Shown piece after piece: positions 53,727 to 63,086 of a stretch of DNA of 64,000 nt. Source of the stretch: Chryseobacterium sp. G0186 (GTDB lineage Bacteria; Bacteroidota; Bacteroidia; Flavobacteriales; Weeksellaceae); NCBI RefSeq assembly GCF_003815675.1, contig NZ_CP033918.1, positions 4,526,001 through 4,590,000 of the forward strand, given 5' to 3'. A program made the position numbers and the translations under genes. The notes under the pieces are model-generated. The model worked only from the letters and a program-made list of their open reading frames with translations. It was not told the origin of the DNA and searched no databases. The stretch's first letter is position 1; each line of letters starts with the position of its first letter.

Positions 53727-54593
53727 ATGGAAAATTCAGTTCAAGACACTACCGTTCAAAAACCAAAGTGGATTCGTGTAAAACTTCCTACCGGAAAGAA
53801 CTACAGAGAATTAAGAACCTTGGTTGATAAATATAAATTAAATACCATTTGCCAAAGCGGAAGCTGCCCGAATATGGGTGAATGCTGGGGAGAAGGTACA
53901 GCAACGTTCATGATTTTAGGAAATATCTGTACGAGAAGCTGTGGATTCTGTGGCGTAAAAACAGGAAAACCGCTTGATGTAAATTGGGATGAACCTGAAA
54001 AAGTGGCCCGTTCCATCAAATTAATGAAGATCAAGCATGCGGTTCTTACTTCCGTAGACCGTGATGATTTAAAGGACATGGGATCCATTCTTTGGGGAGA
54101 AACAGTAAACGCTGTAAGAAGAATCTCTCCGGGAACAACCATGGAAACCTTAATTCCGGACTTCCAGGGACTTACAAAGCACCTTGACAGATTAGTAGAT
54201 GTAGCTCCTGAAGTGATCTCTCATAACATGGAGACGGTAAAGCGTTTAACAAGAGAAGTAAGAATTCAGGCAAAATATGAAAGAAGCCTTGAGGTTTTAA
54301 GATATTTAAAAGAAGCAGGCCAAAGAAGAACTAAAACAGGGATGATGCTTGGTTTAGGAGAAACTAAAGATGAGGTTTTCCAAACTATTGAAGACATCAG
54401 AAATGCCAATGTAGATGTTATCACTCTTGGACAATACCTACAGCCAACTAAGAAACATCTTCCTGTAAAGAAATTCATTACACCGGAAGAGTTTGATGAG
54501 TTTGGAGATTTTGCAAGAAGTTTAGGATTCAGACACGTTGAAAGTTCTCCTCTTGTAAGAAGTTCTTATCACGCAGAAAAACATATCCATTAA
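53727..54593 (+). CDS. lipA: Lipoyl synthase
   Basis: A 288-residue radical-SAM enzyme that inserts two sulfurs into octanoyl lipoyl domains. Auxiliary cluster ligands: [12 protein letters not shown]; radical-SAM cluster: [15 protein letters not shown]-terminal RSSYHAEK Ser ligand. The chain is the usual length. Terminator at 54599. A housekeeping gene. Confidence 0.97.
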   Translation: MENSVQDTTVQKPKWIRVKLPTGKNYRELRTLVDKYKLNTICQSGSCPNMGECWGEGTATFMILGNICTRSCGFCGVKTGKPLDVNWDEPEKVARSIKLMKIKHAVLTSVDRDDLKDMGSILWGETVNAVRRISPGTTMETLIPDFQGLTKHLDRLVDVAPEVISHNMETVKRLTREVRIQAKYERSLEVLRYLKEAGQRRTKTGMMLGLGETKDEVFQTIEDIRNANVDVITLGQYLQPTKKHLPVKKFITPEEFDEFGDFARSLGFRHVESSPLVRSSYHAEKHIH

Positions 54594-54598
54594 AATAG

Positions 54599-54622
54599 AA
54601 ACCGTTCAGTAATGAGCGGTTT
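54599..54622 (+). terminator. Terminator after lipA
   Basis: 10-bp stem AAACCGTTCA/TGAGCGGTTT (one G-U), 4-nt loop, followed by T-rich sequence. Good intrinsic terminator. Confidence 0.85.
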
Positions 54623-54715
54623 TGTTTTTGTGGATGGTGGTAGGTAAGAGGTAGTAGGTTGCAGTGATTAAGATGTAGTTGGATGTCTTGGTTTGAAATG
54701 GAGTCTTCCATCATT

Positions 54716-54767
54716 CCCCTCCACTGGAGGGGTGGCAAAAATTCAAAGAATTTTTGACGGGGTGGTT
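54716..54767. repeat. Double-hairpin intergenic repeat
   Basis: CCCCTCC-act-GGAGGGG (54716-54732) followed by CAAAAATTC-aaa-GAATTTTTG (54736-54756) and GACGGGGTGGTTT. The build fits dispersed intergenic repeats common in Flavobacteriia. Only this copy is in the window. Confidence 0.6.
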
Positions 54768-54847
54768 TACAGAATAAACTAAATCGTAATAAAATAAGTT
54801 TTAGCTCAAACTTACAGATCTCAGTCATCAACAAGGTCAAACAAAAT

Positions 54848-55747
54848 CTATTTATTACAGGAAGAACCCCTTGTAATGGTTCCAATCCTTCCATTGATTT
54901 CAATAGGCTTAAAATGTTTTTTCTTAAACTCTGAAGGAGTTTCGTTGGTATGTTGCTTAAACAGCTTGTTGAAATAGGACAAACTTTCAAAACCCACCTG
55001 AAAGCAAACCTCTGTTACAGAATAATCCTTTAAAAGAAATATTTTAGCCTGATTGATTCTATAATTATTAACGAAATCTGTGAACGTCATATTGGTCTGT
55101 TTTTTAAAGTATCTGCAGAAAGCGGGGGTACTTAGACTTACAATTTTTGCAATTTCATTGACGTTTGGCTTTTTATCGTGGTTTTCGTGGATATAGTCGT
55201 AGATGGTTCCCATTCTGATTTTATCATTCAAGAACCATTTGATTCTTGTATCTTCTTTGTTGAGTTCCTTTACTTCCGTTGAATCTGACAGAATCTGCAG
55301 AATTTCAATCAATCCGATTAATGATTCAAAGGAGTTTTTACCCTTGATGATCTGAAGCTTTTCTACGACAATGTTTTTGGTTTCTCCATAAAAAGATAAT
55401 CCAAGGTAGGATTTGTCTAATAATGTTTTGATATTTTCAAATTCAGGAACAGGCAGAATAACGTCCTGAAGGAAGTTTTCCCGTATTTGCATCACCAGCT
55501 GTTTGCATTCTGTCTGGATTCCATAATCAAAATTAAGATGAGGTACATTGGAGCCTATCAACAGAAGATCACTGTCTGTAAAACCTGAAATATTTTTTCC
55601 AACGTGTCGAATTCCATTCGATGCTTCTACATATACCAATTCTATTTCAGGATGATAATGCCAAAAAAAACAGTTTTTCAGAGAAGGTGAAAATAGTTTG
55701 AAGGATTTACCCTTTTCAAACTCTATAATTTCTTTCTGGATTTTCAT
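54848..55747 (-). CDS. AraC family regulator
   Basis: A 299-residue regulator. N-terminal cupin-like sensor (FFWHYHPEIELVYVEASNGI, then HVGKNISGFTDSDLLLIGSN), C-terminal AraC domain with KPNVNEIAKIVSLSTPAFCR and YSVTEVCFQVGFESLSYFNK. It is divergent from the MFS gene 55926 with 178 bases between, so it probably controls the transporter in response to its substrate. Confidence 0.9.
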   Translation of the reverse strand: MKIQKEIIEFEKGKSFKLFSPSLKNCFFWHYHPEIELVYVEASNGIRHVGKNISGFTDSDLLLIGSNVPHLNFDYGIQTECKQLVMQIRENFLQDVILPVPEFENIKTLLDKSYLGLSFYGETKNIVVEKLQIIKGKNSFESLIGLIEILQILSDSTEVKELNKEDTRIKWFLNDKIRMGTIYDYIHENHDKKPNVNEIAKIVSLSTPAFCRYFKKQTNMTFTDFVNNYRINQAKIFLLKDYSVTEVCFQVGFESLSYFNKLFKQHTNETPSEFKKKHFKPIEINGRIGTITRGSSCNK

Positions 55748-55925
55748 TTTGTTCTGTTTTGATTGTTTGAAGATTTAAAATTAAATAAAAAGGTTAATAT
55801 GGAGCAAATTTTTATCATTCAAAGAGAAGTGAAATTCGATCTTTCTTTCGATTTTTGCACTTTCAAATATTAAGATGGCCAACCATTTTTAATTTTTACA
55901 GATTAATTTAGAAAAAGAGTATACA

Positions 55926-57125
55926 ATGAAGATTGATAAAAGAATAATACCGCTGGCAATCGGCGGACTGGGAATTGGAACCACGGAATTTACCGTAATG
56001 GGGCTGTTGCCGGATATTGCCAAATCATTAGCGATCACTATTCCTCAGGCAGGACATTTAATTTCGGCCTATGCAATGGGGGTTGTAATTGGAGCACCAC
56101 TTCTTATCGGATATTCGGTGAAGTTTCCTCCCAAAAAGGTATTGATTGCTTTCATGATCCTTTTCACCCTATTTAATGGACTTTCTGCCATAGCTCCGAA
56201 TTACGGAACCATGCTGATCATTAGATTTATGTCCGGACTTCCTCACGGAGCATTCTTTGGAGTGGGAACTGTAGTGGCATCCAGAATGGCAGGAAAAGGT
56301 AAGGAAGCGTTTTATATATCGATGATGTTTACCGGACTCACAGTAGCCAATCTCGCGATGGTTCCCTTGGTAACCTATATCGGGCATACATTCCATTGGA
56401 GATTATACTTTGTCATTGTTGCAGTGATTGGAGTTTTTGCATTATTATTTTTAAAATTATGGCTTCCAGCGATGGAGACCAACCAGAATACCCATTTCAT
56501 GGAAGAGCTGAAATTCCTGAAAAATAAGCAGGCCTGGTTAGTACTGGCTATCACAGCGATTGGGTTTGGCGGGCTTTTTACATGGCTTAGTTATATTACC
56601 CCTTTAATGACGGTTATTTCCGGAGTTCAAAGTGATCAAATGGCCTATGTAATGGTACTTGCCGGAGCCGGTATGGTAATAGGTAACCTGGCAGGTGGAA
56701 TTATTTCAGACAAACTGGGACCGGAGAAAACCTGTGCTGTTTTAATCTTTCTGATGATGATTTCCTTAACAGGGGTATTTTTCCTTTCCGAGCATCAGAA
56801 TATTGCATTTATATTGACGTTTATGTGTGGTGCCTTATCAATGTCTATTGCTTCACCCATCAACATTATGATGATGAAAGCGGCTCCGAGGAGTGAAATG
56901 ATGGCAGCCGCTTTTATGCAGGCCGGCTTTAATATTGCCAATGCAATGGGAGCTTTTCTGGGTGGAATTCCCCTGGAATATGGATTACCATTCAATTATC
57001 CGTCGTTGGTAGGAGTGGGGATGACCTTTATAGGACTTGTCATTAGCTTACGATATATGTACCTTTATAGATCGGAAACCCCGAAAGAGGAAGCTGTAAC
57101 AGAATGTATTTCCTGTGATAAATAA
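55926..57125 (+). CDS. MFS transporter, DHA1/AraJ-like
   Basis: A 399-residue twelve-helix major-facilitator exporter. N-terminal GTTEFTVMGLLPDIAKSLAI and the AMGVVIGAPLLIGYSVKFPP loop are typical of DHA1 (AraJ/chloramphenicol exporter) proteins. The motif A loop at about 68-75 (FPPKKVLIA) is degenerate. It probably exports sugar derivatives or drugs under the divergent AraC regulator. A terminator follows. Confidence 0.87.
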   Translation: MKIDKRIIPLAIGGLGIGTTEFTVMGLLPDIAKSLAITIPQAGHLISAYAMGVVIGAPLLIGYSVKFPPKKVLIAFMILFTLFNGLSAIAPNYGTMLIIRFMSGLPHGAFFGVGTVVASRMAGKGKEAFYISMMFTGLTVANLAMVPLVTYIGHTFHWRLYFVIVAVIGVFALLFLKLWLPAMETNQNTHFMEELKFLKNKQAWLVLAITAIGFGGLFTWLSYITPLMTVISGVQSDQMAYVMVLAGAGMVIGNLAGGIISDKLGPEKTCAVLIFLMMISLTGVFFLSEHQNIAFILTFMCGALSMSIASPINIMMMKAAPRSEMMAAAFMQAGFNIANAMGAFLGGIPLEYGLPFNYPSLVGVGMTFIGLVISLRYMYLYRSETPKEEAVTECISCDK

Positions 57126-57191
57126 TAAATAACCTCTCTGATTATGTAGATGTTTTGCGTAAAATAATCTGCTTAATCTATAAGAAAATAA

Positions 57192-57228
57192 AAAAAAGAC
57201 TGTATCCGGATGGGATACAGTCTTTTTT
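57192..57228. terminator. Bidirectional terminator
   Basis: 16-bp stem AAAAAAGACTGTATCC/GGATACAGTCTTTTTT, 5-nt loop, between converging MFS and SpoIIAA-like genes. Confidence 0.93.
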
Positions 57229-57245
57229 CTTTTGTATAAAATGGA

Positions 57246-57626
57246 TTATACCTCTACTTCATTGCCGTTTTTACACCAGTAGAGTGCATTATATAAATTT
57301 TCCTTGGGGAAAGATTTAAACTCTCCCGGCATCAGAACACTGAAAATATCTGTAAAGTTCTGTACACCCTCCTTGTCTGTTACAATGGCTGTACGATTCC
57401 ATTTTGCCAGATTTTTTAGTCCGAGCAATACATCTTCGAGCCATGCTCCCATGGTAAAATTATCCAGATCAGTATCCAAATACAGTAAATAATTCAGCTC
57501 ACCAAATTCGTCTACTTTCTCTTTTACATGCGGAATTACAAGTTTTTCAAAATCCTCTTTTGTTACTTCTCCCGTTGCATTAAATGCTGCAACATTCTCC
57601 GGAGCTTCTGGAATAATTGTGATCAT
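57246..57626 (-). CDS. SpoIIAA-like (STAS-related) protein
   Basis: A 126-residue cytosolic protein of the SpoIIAA-like/DUF3478 family: VAAFNATGEVTKEDFEKLVI, then LGLKNLAKWNRTAIVTDKEG and FSVLMPGEFKSFPKENLYNA. Similar proteins bind lipids or regulate; no phosphorylated Ser of true SpoIIAA is seen. Role unknown. Confidence 0.78.
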   Translation of the reverse strand: MITIIPEAPENVAAFNATGEVTKEDFEKLVIPHVKEKVDEFGELNYLLYLDTDLDNFTMGAWLEDVLLGLKNLAKWNRTAIVTDKEGVQNFTDIFSVLMPGEFKSFPKENLYNALYWCKNGNEVEV

Positions 57627-57743
57627 ACGTCAATATTTTTATGATGGTTGGAATTTAATAAGCCAACAATAATTACACCATAATTCACCCATAAATTGTT
57701 AAAATAGGTATAAATATTGTTATTTTAAATGTAAAATATTAAT

Positions 57744-58949
57744 ATGGATCTCAAATCGAACGAACCTTTTTGGCTTTTAAAAAATGGACTGATGACTTCT
57801 TATCCCTCCCTAAAATCAGATGAAAAATGTGATGTGTTAATCATTGGCGGTGGAATTACCGGAAGCCTTATTGCACATCAGATGATAGAAGATGGGTATA
57901 ATACCATTCTTATTGATAAACGGGAACTCTGCAACGGAAGTACTTCTGCCACCACGTCAATGCTTCAGTATGAAATAGATGTTCCTCTTGATGAACTGAT
58001 AGAAAAAATAGGAAAGAAAGGTGCTGTTGAAAGCTATAAGGCTTGTTCTGATGCTATTGATACAATGGAAAGACTTTCAAAAAAGATACGGTCTAATGCA
58101 GGATTTAAACGAAAAAAGTCCTTATACTTTGCTTCAAAAAAGAAAGATATAAAATGGCTTCAAAAAGAATATACAATTAGAAAAGATACCGGATTTGATG
58201 TGAAATGGCTAACTGCAGAACAAATTCTTGAAAAATTCGGTTTTGAAAATACTTACGGCGGAATTGTATCAAAGCAGGGGGCGAGTATTGATGCTTTTCA
58301 GTTTGCCCATGAGCTGTGCAGGTACAACGTAAGGAAAGGCCTGAAAATATTTGATAAAACAGAAATGATAAAAGTAGAATATCGTAAAGGTTTTAATCTT
58401 GCAACCATGGACAGCGGATTTCAGATAAAAGCAAAAAAAATAATTTATTGCATTGGTTATGAAAGCAAAAGCCTATTGAAGGAAAGCTTTGTCAATCTAA
58501 AAAGTACCTATGCAGTTGTTTCCGAAATAGATGCAGACAAGTTCAAGAATATTAGCAGCACCTTGGTCTGGAATACGGATGATCCCTATCTTTATATGAG
58601 AACTACTGATGATGGAAGACTTTTGATAGGAGGTGGCGATGAAGATTTTTATGGTGCCGAAAAACGGGATGCTTTATTGGATAAAAAGGAAAAAGAAATT
58701 CTGAAAAACCTCAAAAAAATAAAGCCGGATTATCACTTCTATTCCGATTTTGTCTGGGCAGGAACATTTGGTGAAACTAAGGATGGACTTCCTTATATTG
58801 GAGTACATGAAAAATTCAAAAACTCTTATTTTGTACTAGGTTTTGGAGGAAATGGGATTACTTTTTCTGTGACGGGTATGGAAATGGCTTCTTTATTTAT
58901 GAAGAATAAAAAACATGTATTGTCCAGATATTTTAAATTTGGGAGGTGA
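57744..58949 (+). CDS. FAD-dependent oxidoreductase (DAO family)
   Basis: A 401-residue flavoenzyme: Rossmann loop DVLIIGGGITGSLIAHQM (about 29-46), helix with STSATTSMLQYEID, and the C-terminal GFGGNGITFSVTGMEMA flavin loop. Similar enzymes oxidise amino acids or sarcosine-like amines (PF01266). No Rieske domain is attached, unlike the related gamma-glutamylputrescine-type oxidoreductases. The substrate is unknown. Confidence 0.88.
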   Translation: MDLKSNEPFWLLKNGLMTSYPSLKSDEKCDVLIIGGGITGSLIAHQMIEDGYNTILIDKRELCNGSTSATTSMLQYEIDVPLDELIEKIGKKGAVESYKACSDAIDTMERLSKKIRSNAGFKRKKSLYFASKKKDIKWLQKEYTIRKDTGFDVKWLTAEQILEKFGFENTYGGIVSKQGASIDAFQFAHELCRYNVRKGLKIFDKTEMIKVEYRKGFNLATMDSGFQIKAKKIIYCIGYESKSLLKESFVNLKSTYAVVSEIDADKFKNISSTLVWNTDDPYLYMRTTDDGRLLIGGGDEDFYGAEKRDALLDKKEKEILKNLKKIKPDYHFYSDFVWAGTFGETKDGLPYIGVHEKFKNSYFVLGFGGNGITFSVTGMEMASLFMKNKKHVLSRYFKFGR

Positions 58950-58993
58950 GGTTGATTATACAGTCACAAAAAATTATATTGATTCACATCAAT

Positions 58994-59042
58994 AAGTACA
59001 CTTAAGCAGAAAATCAAAAATTTTCAAAGCTTAAGTGTACTT
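58994..59042. terminator. Long convergent-gene hairpin
   Basis: 14-bp perfect outer stem AAGTACACTTAAGC/GCTTAAGTGTACTT with an inner GAAAAT/ATTTTC stem. It lies between the FAD oxidoreductase and VWA genes. Few T follow, so it may instead be a regulatory or repeat structure. Confidence 0.6.
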
Positions 59043-59105
59043 CAGTTTCACAAAGGGACTTCCTTAAAAAGACTTAAGGGTTTAAGGTGTTTACTTTTGA
59101 TTTTT

Positions 59106-60327
<1,222 letters not shown>

Positions 60328-60332
60328 ATAGG

Positions 60333-61934
60333 TTATCTGCTGTAATATTGAATCTGCATTTCTTTTGGATATTTCACTTCATAGGAGAAGTTGATTTTTT
60401 CAGAACCTCCGGAACCGATATTCTTGTTCCAAAGAATACTTCCTGTTTTTTCATCAAGCTTTCCACTGCCAAGCTCTATCGTTTTTACCATAATCCTGGA
60501 ATTTTCACTGATAGGCAGCTGATCCAGAACTTCCAGCTCAATGCTTTCCTTGGTATTGTTTCGGATGCTTATCTGGTAAGATTCTGTCTCCCATTTATTG
60601 GAGTTCATTGATTTTTGAGAAGTTTTATCCTCCAGCTTCATTCTCTTTACAGTAATTCTTTCATCTACACCCAGAGAGATAGGAAATTCGTCTTTTACAT
60701 AATTGCTTGTGATATTGGTTTTCCCGATATAATTATCTTCAAAGTAAATATTGGCTTCTCCTGTAATGAGGTTGAGGTTTTGCCAGTTTTTTATAAAAGC
60801 CATCAGGAAGACCTGGTTATTCACTTTTGGAACTGTATGGTATTTGTAGGTGGCATCAATCTGTTTTTTATCCAGGATTACGTATTGTTCTTTTTCCTGA
60901 CTTAGAATTGTTTGATTGTAGTTGAGTTCATAGATTACGTTCATCTGGTTGTCGGACACAGATGCAATTGGAATCTGGCTCGGTTTTGCTACGGCATCTT
61001 CTCTCATCTGATAGGCATTTGCGGTAGCCGCTTCCTTTTTAAACTTATAACCAGCTATTTCCTGCATTTGATTGTGTGGAGTATATTCTGCCACATACAA
61101 TGGAGATAGGATAGGTCTGTCCTGATTGTAAGACGGTCGGTAAGTAGAAACAAACAGTTTCACGTTTTTCCAATCCTGCCCTGTTTTCTGATAGATCTTT
61201 CCCTTGTAAACCATTTCAAGAGGTTTTTTTACAGACTCAGCTCGTAGATCATAGGATGGGATCCAGCCTGCATCGGAAACGATATAGCTTATCCCAAGAT
61301 TCAGGCTGGTATCATTGTCTGCAAGAATCTCAAGCAAAAGTTCCTTTCTGTTGGTATTTTTATGGGTTTGCTCCTCTGTAGATTGTTTGTTGAGCTTGGT
61401 TATACTTTCATCCAGAACATATTTCTGCTCATTCAGTAAAAAGACCTGATTATCAATGTCCAGCATTCTTTTTCTGTAAAATTCTGTAAGCTTTACAAGT
61501 TGTTCCTGCGGGGTTGACTTATCATTGGTTGAAATCTTTAAATTATCGTTGATGATATTCTGCTCGCCGGTAAGGTTCTTTACCTGAATATTCAGCAGGT
61601 TGACCTGTCTTTGAAGCTTTTTTCTTTCATCATCCAGTTTTCTTTCTCCATCAGATAATTCCTCATCTTTCAAAAAATTACTTTGGGGAGTGATGGAAAG
61701 AAGTGTCGTATTTTTCTCAAGATTGATTTTATACGTGTTTTCATCCAGATTATTGGGAAGATTGATGATCCTTACTTTATTTCTTCCTTTCTGAAGACTT
61801 ACATTGGTGCTTCCAAAGACTTTAGCTCCCTGAAGAAAAACTGTGGCCTGTTTTACATCAATTTCCTTTTTTATTTCCTGTGCTTTTATAAAGGCAACCG
61901 AAAATGTTATGAGTAGTAAAAGATAGCGTTTCAT
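60333..61934 (-). CDS. DUF4139 (mucoidy-inhibitor MuiA-like) exported protein
   Basis: A 533-residue exported protein: signal peptide (LLLLITFSVAFIKA), DUF4140 N-terminal region (KQATVFLQGAKVFGSTNVSL), a coiled-coil (about 95-190), and the DUF4139 beta domain (LNLGISYIVSDAGWIPSYDL; NNTKESIELEVLDQLPISEN). MuiA-family proteins affect surface polysaccharide in other bacteria; mechanism unknown. A 45-bp motif shared with two other genes lies 46 bases upstream. Confidence 0.85.
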   Translation of the reverse strand: MKRYLLLLITFSVAFIKAQEIKKEIDVKQATVFLQGAKVFGSTNVSLQKGRNKVRIINLPNNLDENTYKINLEKNTTLLSITPQSNFLKDEELSDGERKLDDERKKLQRQVNLLNIQVKNLTGEQNIINDNLKISTNDKSTPQEQLVKLTEFYRKRMLDIDNQVFLLNEQKYVLDESITKLNKQSTEEQTHKNTNRKELLLEILADNDTSLNLGISYIVSDAGWIPSYDLRAESVKKPLEMVYKGKIYQKTGQDWKNVKLFVSTYRPSYNQDRPILSPLYVAEYTPHNQMQEIAGYKFKKEAATANAYQMREDAVAKPSQIPIASVSDNQMNVIYELNYNQTILSQEKEQYVILDKKQIDATYKYHTVPKVNNQVFLMAFIKNWQNLNLITGEANIYFEDNYIGKTNITSNYVKDEFPISLGVDERITVKRMKLEDKTSQKSMNSNKWETESYQISIRNNTKESIELEVLDQLPISENSRIMVKTIELGSGKLDEKTGSILWNKNIGSGGSEKINFSYEVKYPKEMQIQYYSR

Positions 61935-61979
61935 CGTTTATTATTTTAAATTATGAAGTAAAATTACCCGTATTTAAGG

Positions 61980-62024
61980 CTGGAAATCGGGAGACTTGGT
62001 GAAGTGAGGTTTTCACTTGGTGAG
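61980..62024 (-). promoter_or_regulatory. Copy 1 of the three-copy motif (before the DUF4139 gene)
   Basis: Contains ACTTGGTGA at 61994 and again at 62015, starts 21 bp apart, and an imperfect GTGAAG/TTTCAC dyad. It lies upstream of a -7-like TAATTTTA (61959-61966 on the minus strand, gap 27). See copies at 62814 and 62998. Confidence 0.75.
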
Positions 62025-62048
62025 CTTGATGATGGATAAAATAAAAAA

Positions 62049-62068
62049 ACAGCCCCATGAGGAGCTGT
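62049..62068 (-). terminator. Terminator after the SIMPL gene
   Basis: 8-bp stem on the minus strand (ACAGCTCC/GGGGCTGT, one G-U), 4-nt loop TCAT, then T6. It ends 62087-62761. Confidence 0.85.
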
Positions 62069-62086
62069 CTTCTTAAATCTGTTATG

Positions 62087-62761
62087 TTAAAGGATTTCGT
62101 ATCTTGTTTTGATACTGTATTTCAATTTGATATTTTCAATATTGTCAAATGAAATATCTGTAGAAGCATCGGCCATTTCCATTTGTACATTGCTCATTCT
62201 GCCTTTATAGGCAACAGGCATTACCATATCACTAGTGTAGTCTTCTATTTCTACAATTTCAATAGCATTTCCTGTCTTTTTACCCATGCTTTCCAACAGG
62301 TAATCTGCTTTTTCTTTAGCTGCTTTTAAGGCATTGATTTTTACTGCTTTTCTGAAGTCTGCAATTTTGGTATTCTTTACTTCTGAAATGTTCAGGTTGC
62401 TTACCCATTTTTGGTTCAGATCTTCAAAAATTTTGCTGAGGTTTGACTTTGCATTCGCTTTAAACTGATAGCTTTTAGTGAACTTTGCTGTTTTAGAGTA
62501 AATGTTCTGATACATCGATTTAAATTTGATATCCTCATTTTTCACTCCGGCATTCTTTAAAGTCTCAAAAAGCTTCTTTTCATTGTCTGCAAGATCATTC
62601 TTGTTATCTGCCTTGATTCCGATGTTGAAGATGATTTCATCCGGTTCTATTTCCATTTCAGCAACACCTGTTACTTCAATAGCGTTTTTCTTTATTTCCT
62701 GAGCGTTTACAAAACTTCCCAGTGCTACCATTCCGATTAATAGAAAATGTTTCAATTTCAT
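62087..62761 (-). CDS. SIMPL (DUF541) domain protein
   Basis: A 224-residue exported protein with signal peptide (LLIGMVALGSFVNA) and a SIMPL domain (IEVTGVAEMEIEPDEIIFNI; VKINALKAAKEKADYLLESM). SIMPL/BP26-type proteins form periplasmic oligomers in some bacteria; the exact role is unknown. It carries copy 2 of the shared upstream motif 53 bases before its ATG, so it may be co-regulated with the DUF4139 gene. Confidence 0.87.
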   Translation of the reverse strand: MKLKHFLLIGMVALGSFVNAQEIKKNAIEVTGVAEMEIEPDEIIFNIGIKADNKNDLADNEKKLFETLKNAGVKNEDIKFKSMYQNIYSKTAKFTKSYQFKANAKSNLSKIFEDLNQKWVSNLNISEVKNTKIADFRKAVKINALKAAKEKADYLLESMGKKTGNAIEIVEIEDYTSDMVMPVAYKGRMSNVQMEMADASTDISFDNIENIKLKYSIKTRYEIL

Positions 62762-62813
62762 AATTTCCTGTTTTTAAGTTTAAATTCTGATGTAAAATTA
62801 GTCAGATCAGAAG

Positions 62814-62860
62814 CTGGAAATCGGTAGACTTGGTGAAATGAAGCTTTCACTTGGTGAGAG
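62814..62860 (-). promoter_or_regulatory. Copy 2 of the three-copy motif (before the SIMPL gene)
   Basis: ACTTGGTGA at 62828 and 62849, spacing 21, around a perfect GTGAAA-TGAAGC-TTTCAC dyad. The -7-like TAATTTTA is at 62793-62800 on the minus strand, gap 27, the same as in copy 1. Nothing else is recognised in 62762-63086. Confidence 0.75.
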
Positions 62861-62997
62861 ATTATAAAAAGAGGTATTGTATTTAAAAATGTAACCTATA
62901 AGGCTATTAATTGAGCTTTGTCATATATAAAGATGTTGTCTTTACTATAAACAAGGTGTGTTTGGCTAAGTGAATGATTGGTAATGTTTTAATGCAG

Positions 62998-63030
62998 AGA
63001 CTTGGTGAAATAAGGTTTTGACTTGGTAAG
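62998..63030 (+). promoter_or_regulatory. Copy 3 of the three-copy motif (before the TPR gene)
   Basis: ACTTGGTGA at 63000 and ACTTGGTAA at 63021, spacing 21, 29 bases before a -7-like TTACTTTG (63059-63066). Orientation to its gene is opposite to that of copies 1 and 2. Confidence 0.7.
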
Positions 63031-63086
63031 GAATATAATATGATACATAAAGTTTTAGTTACTTTGCAGTAAAGAATCTGAAGACT

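Noticed and set aside
54529..54990. 153-codon minus-strand frame near lipA
   Set aside because: It overlaps the lipA end, the double-hairpin repeat and the AraC gene's C-terminus in another frame; no protein-like composition.
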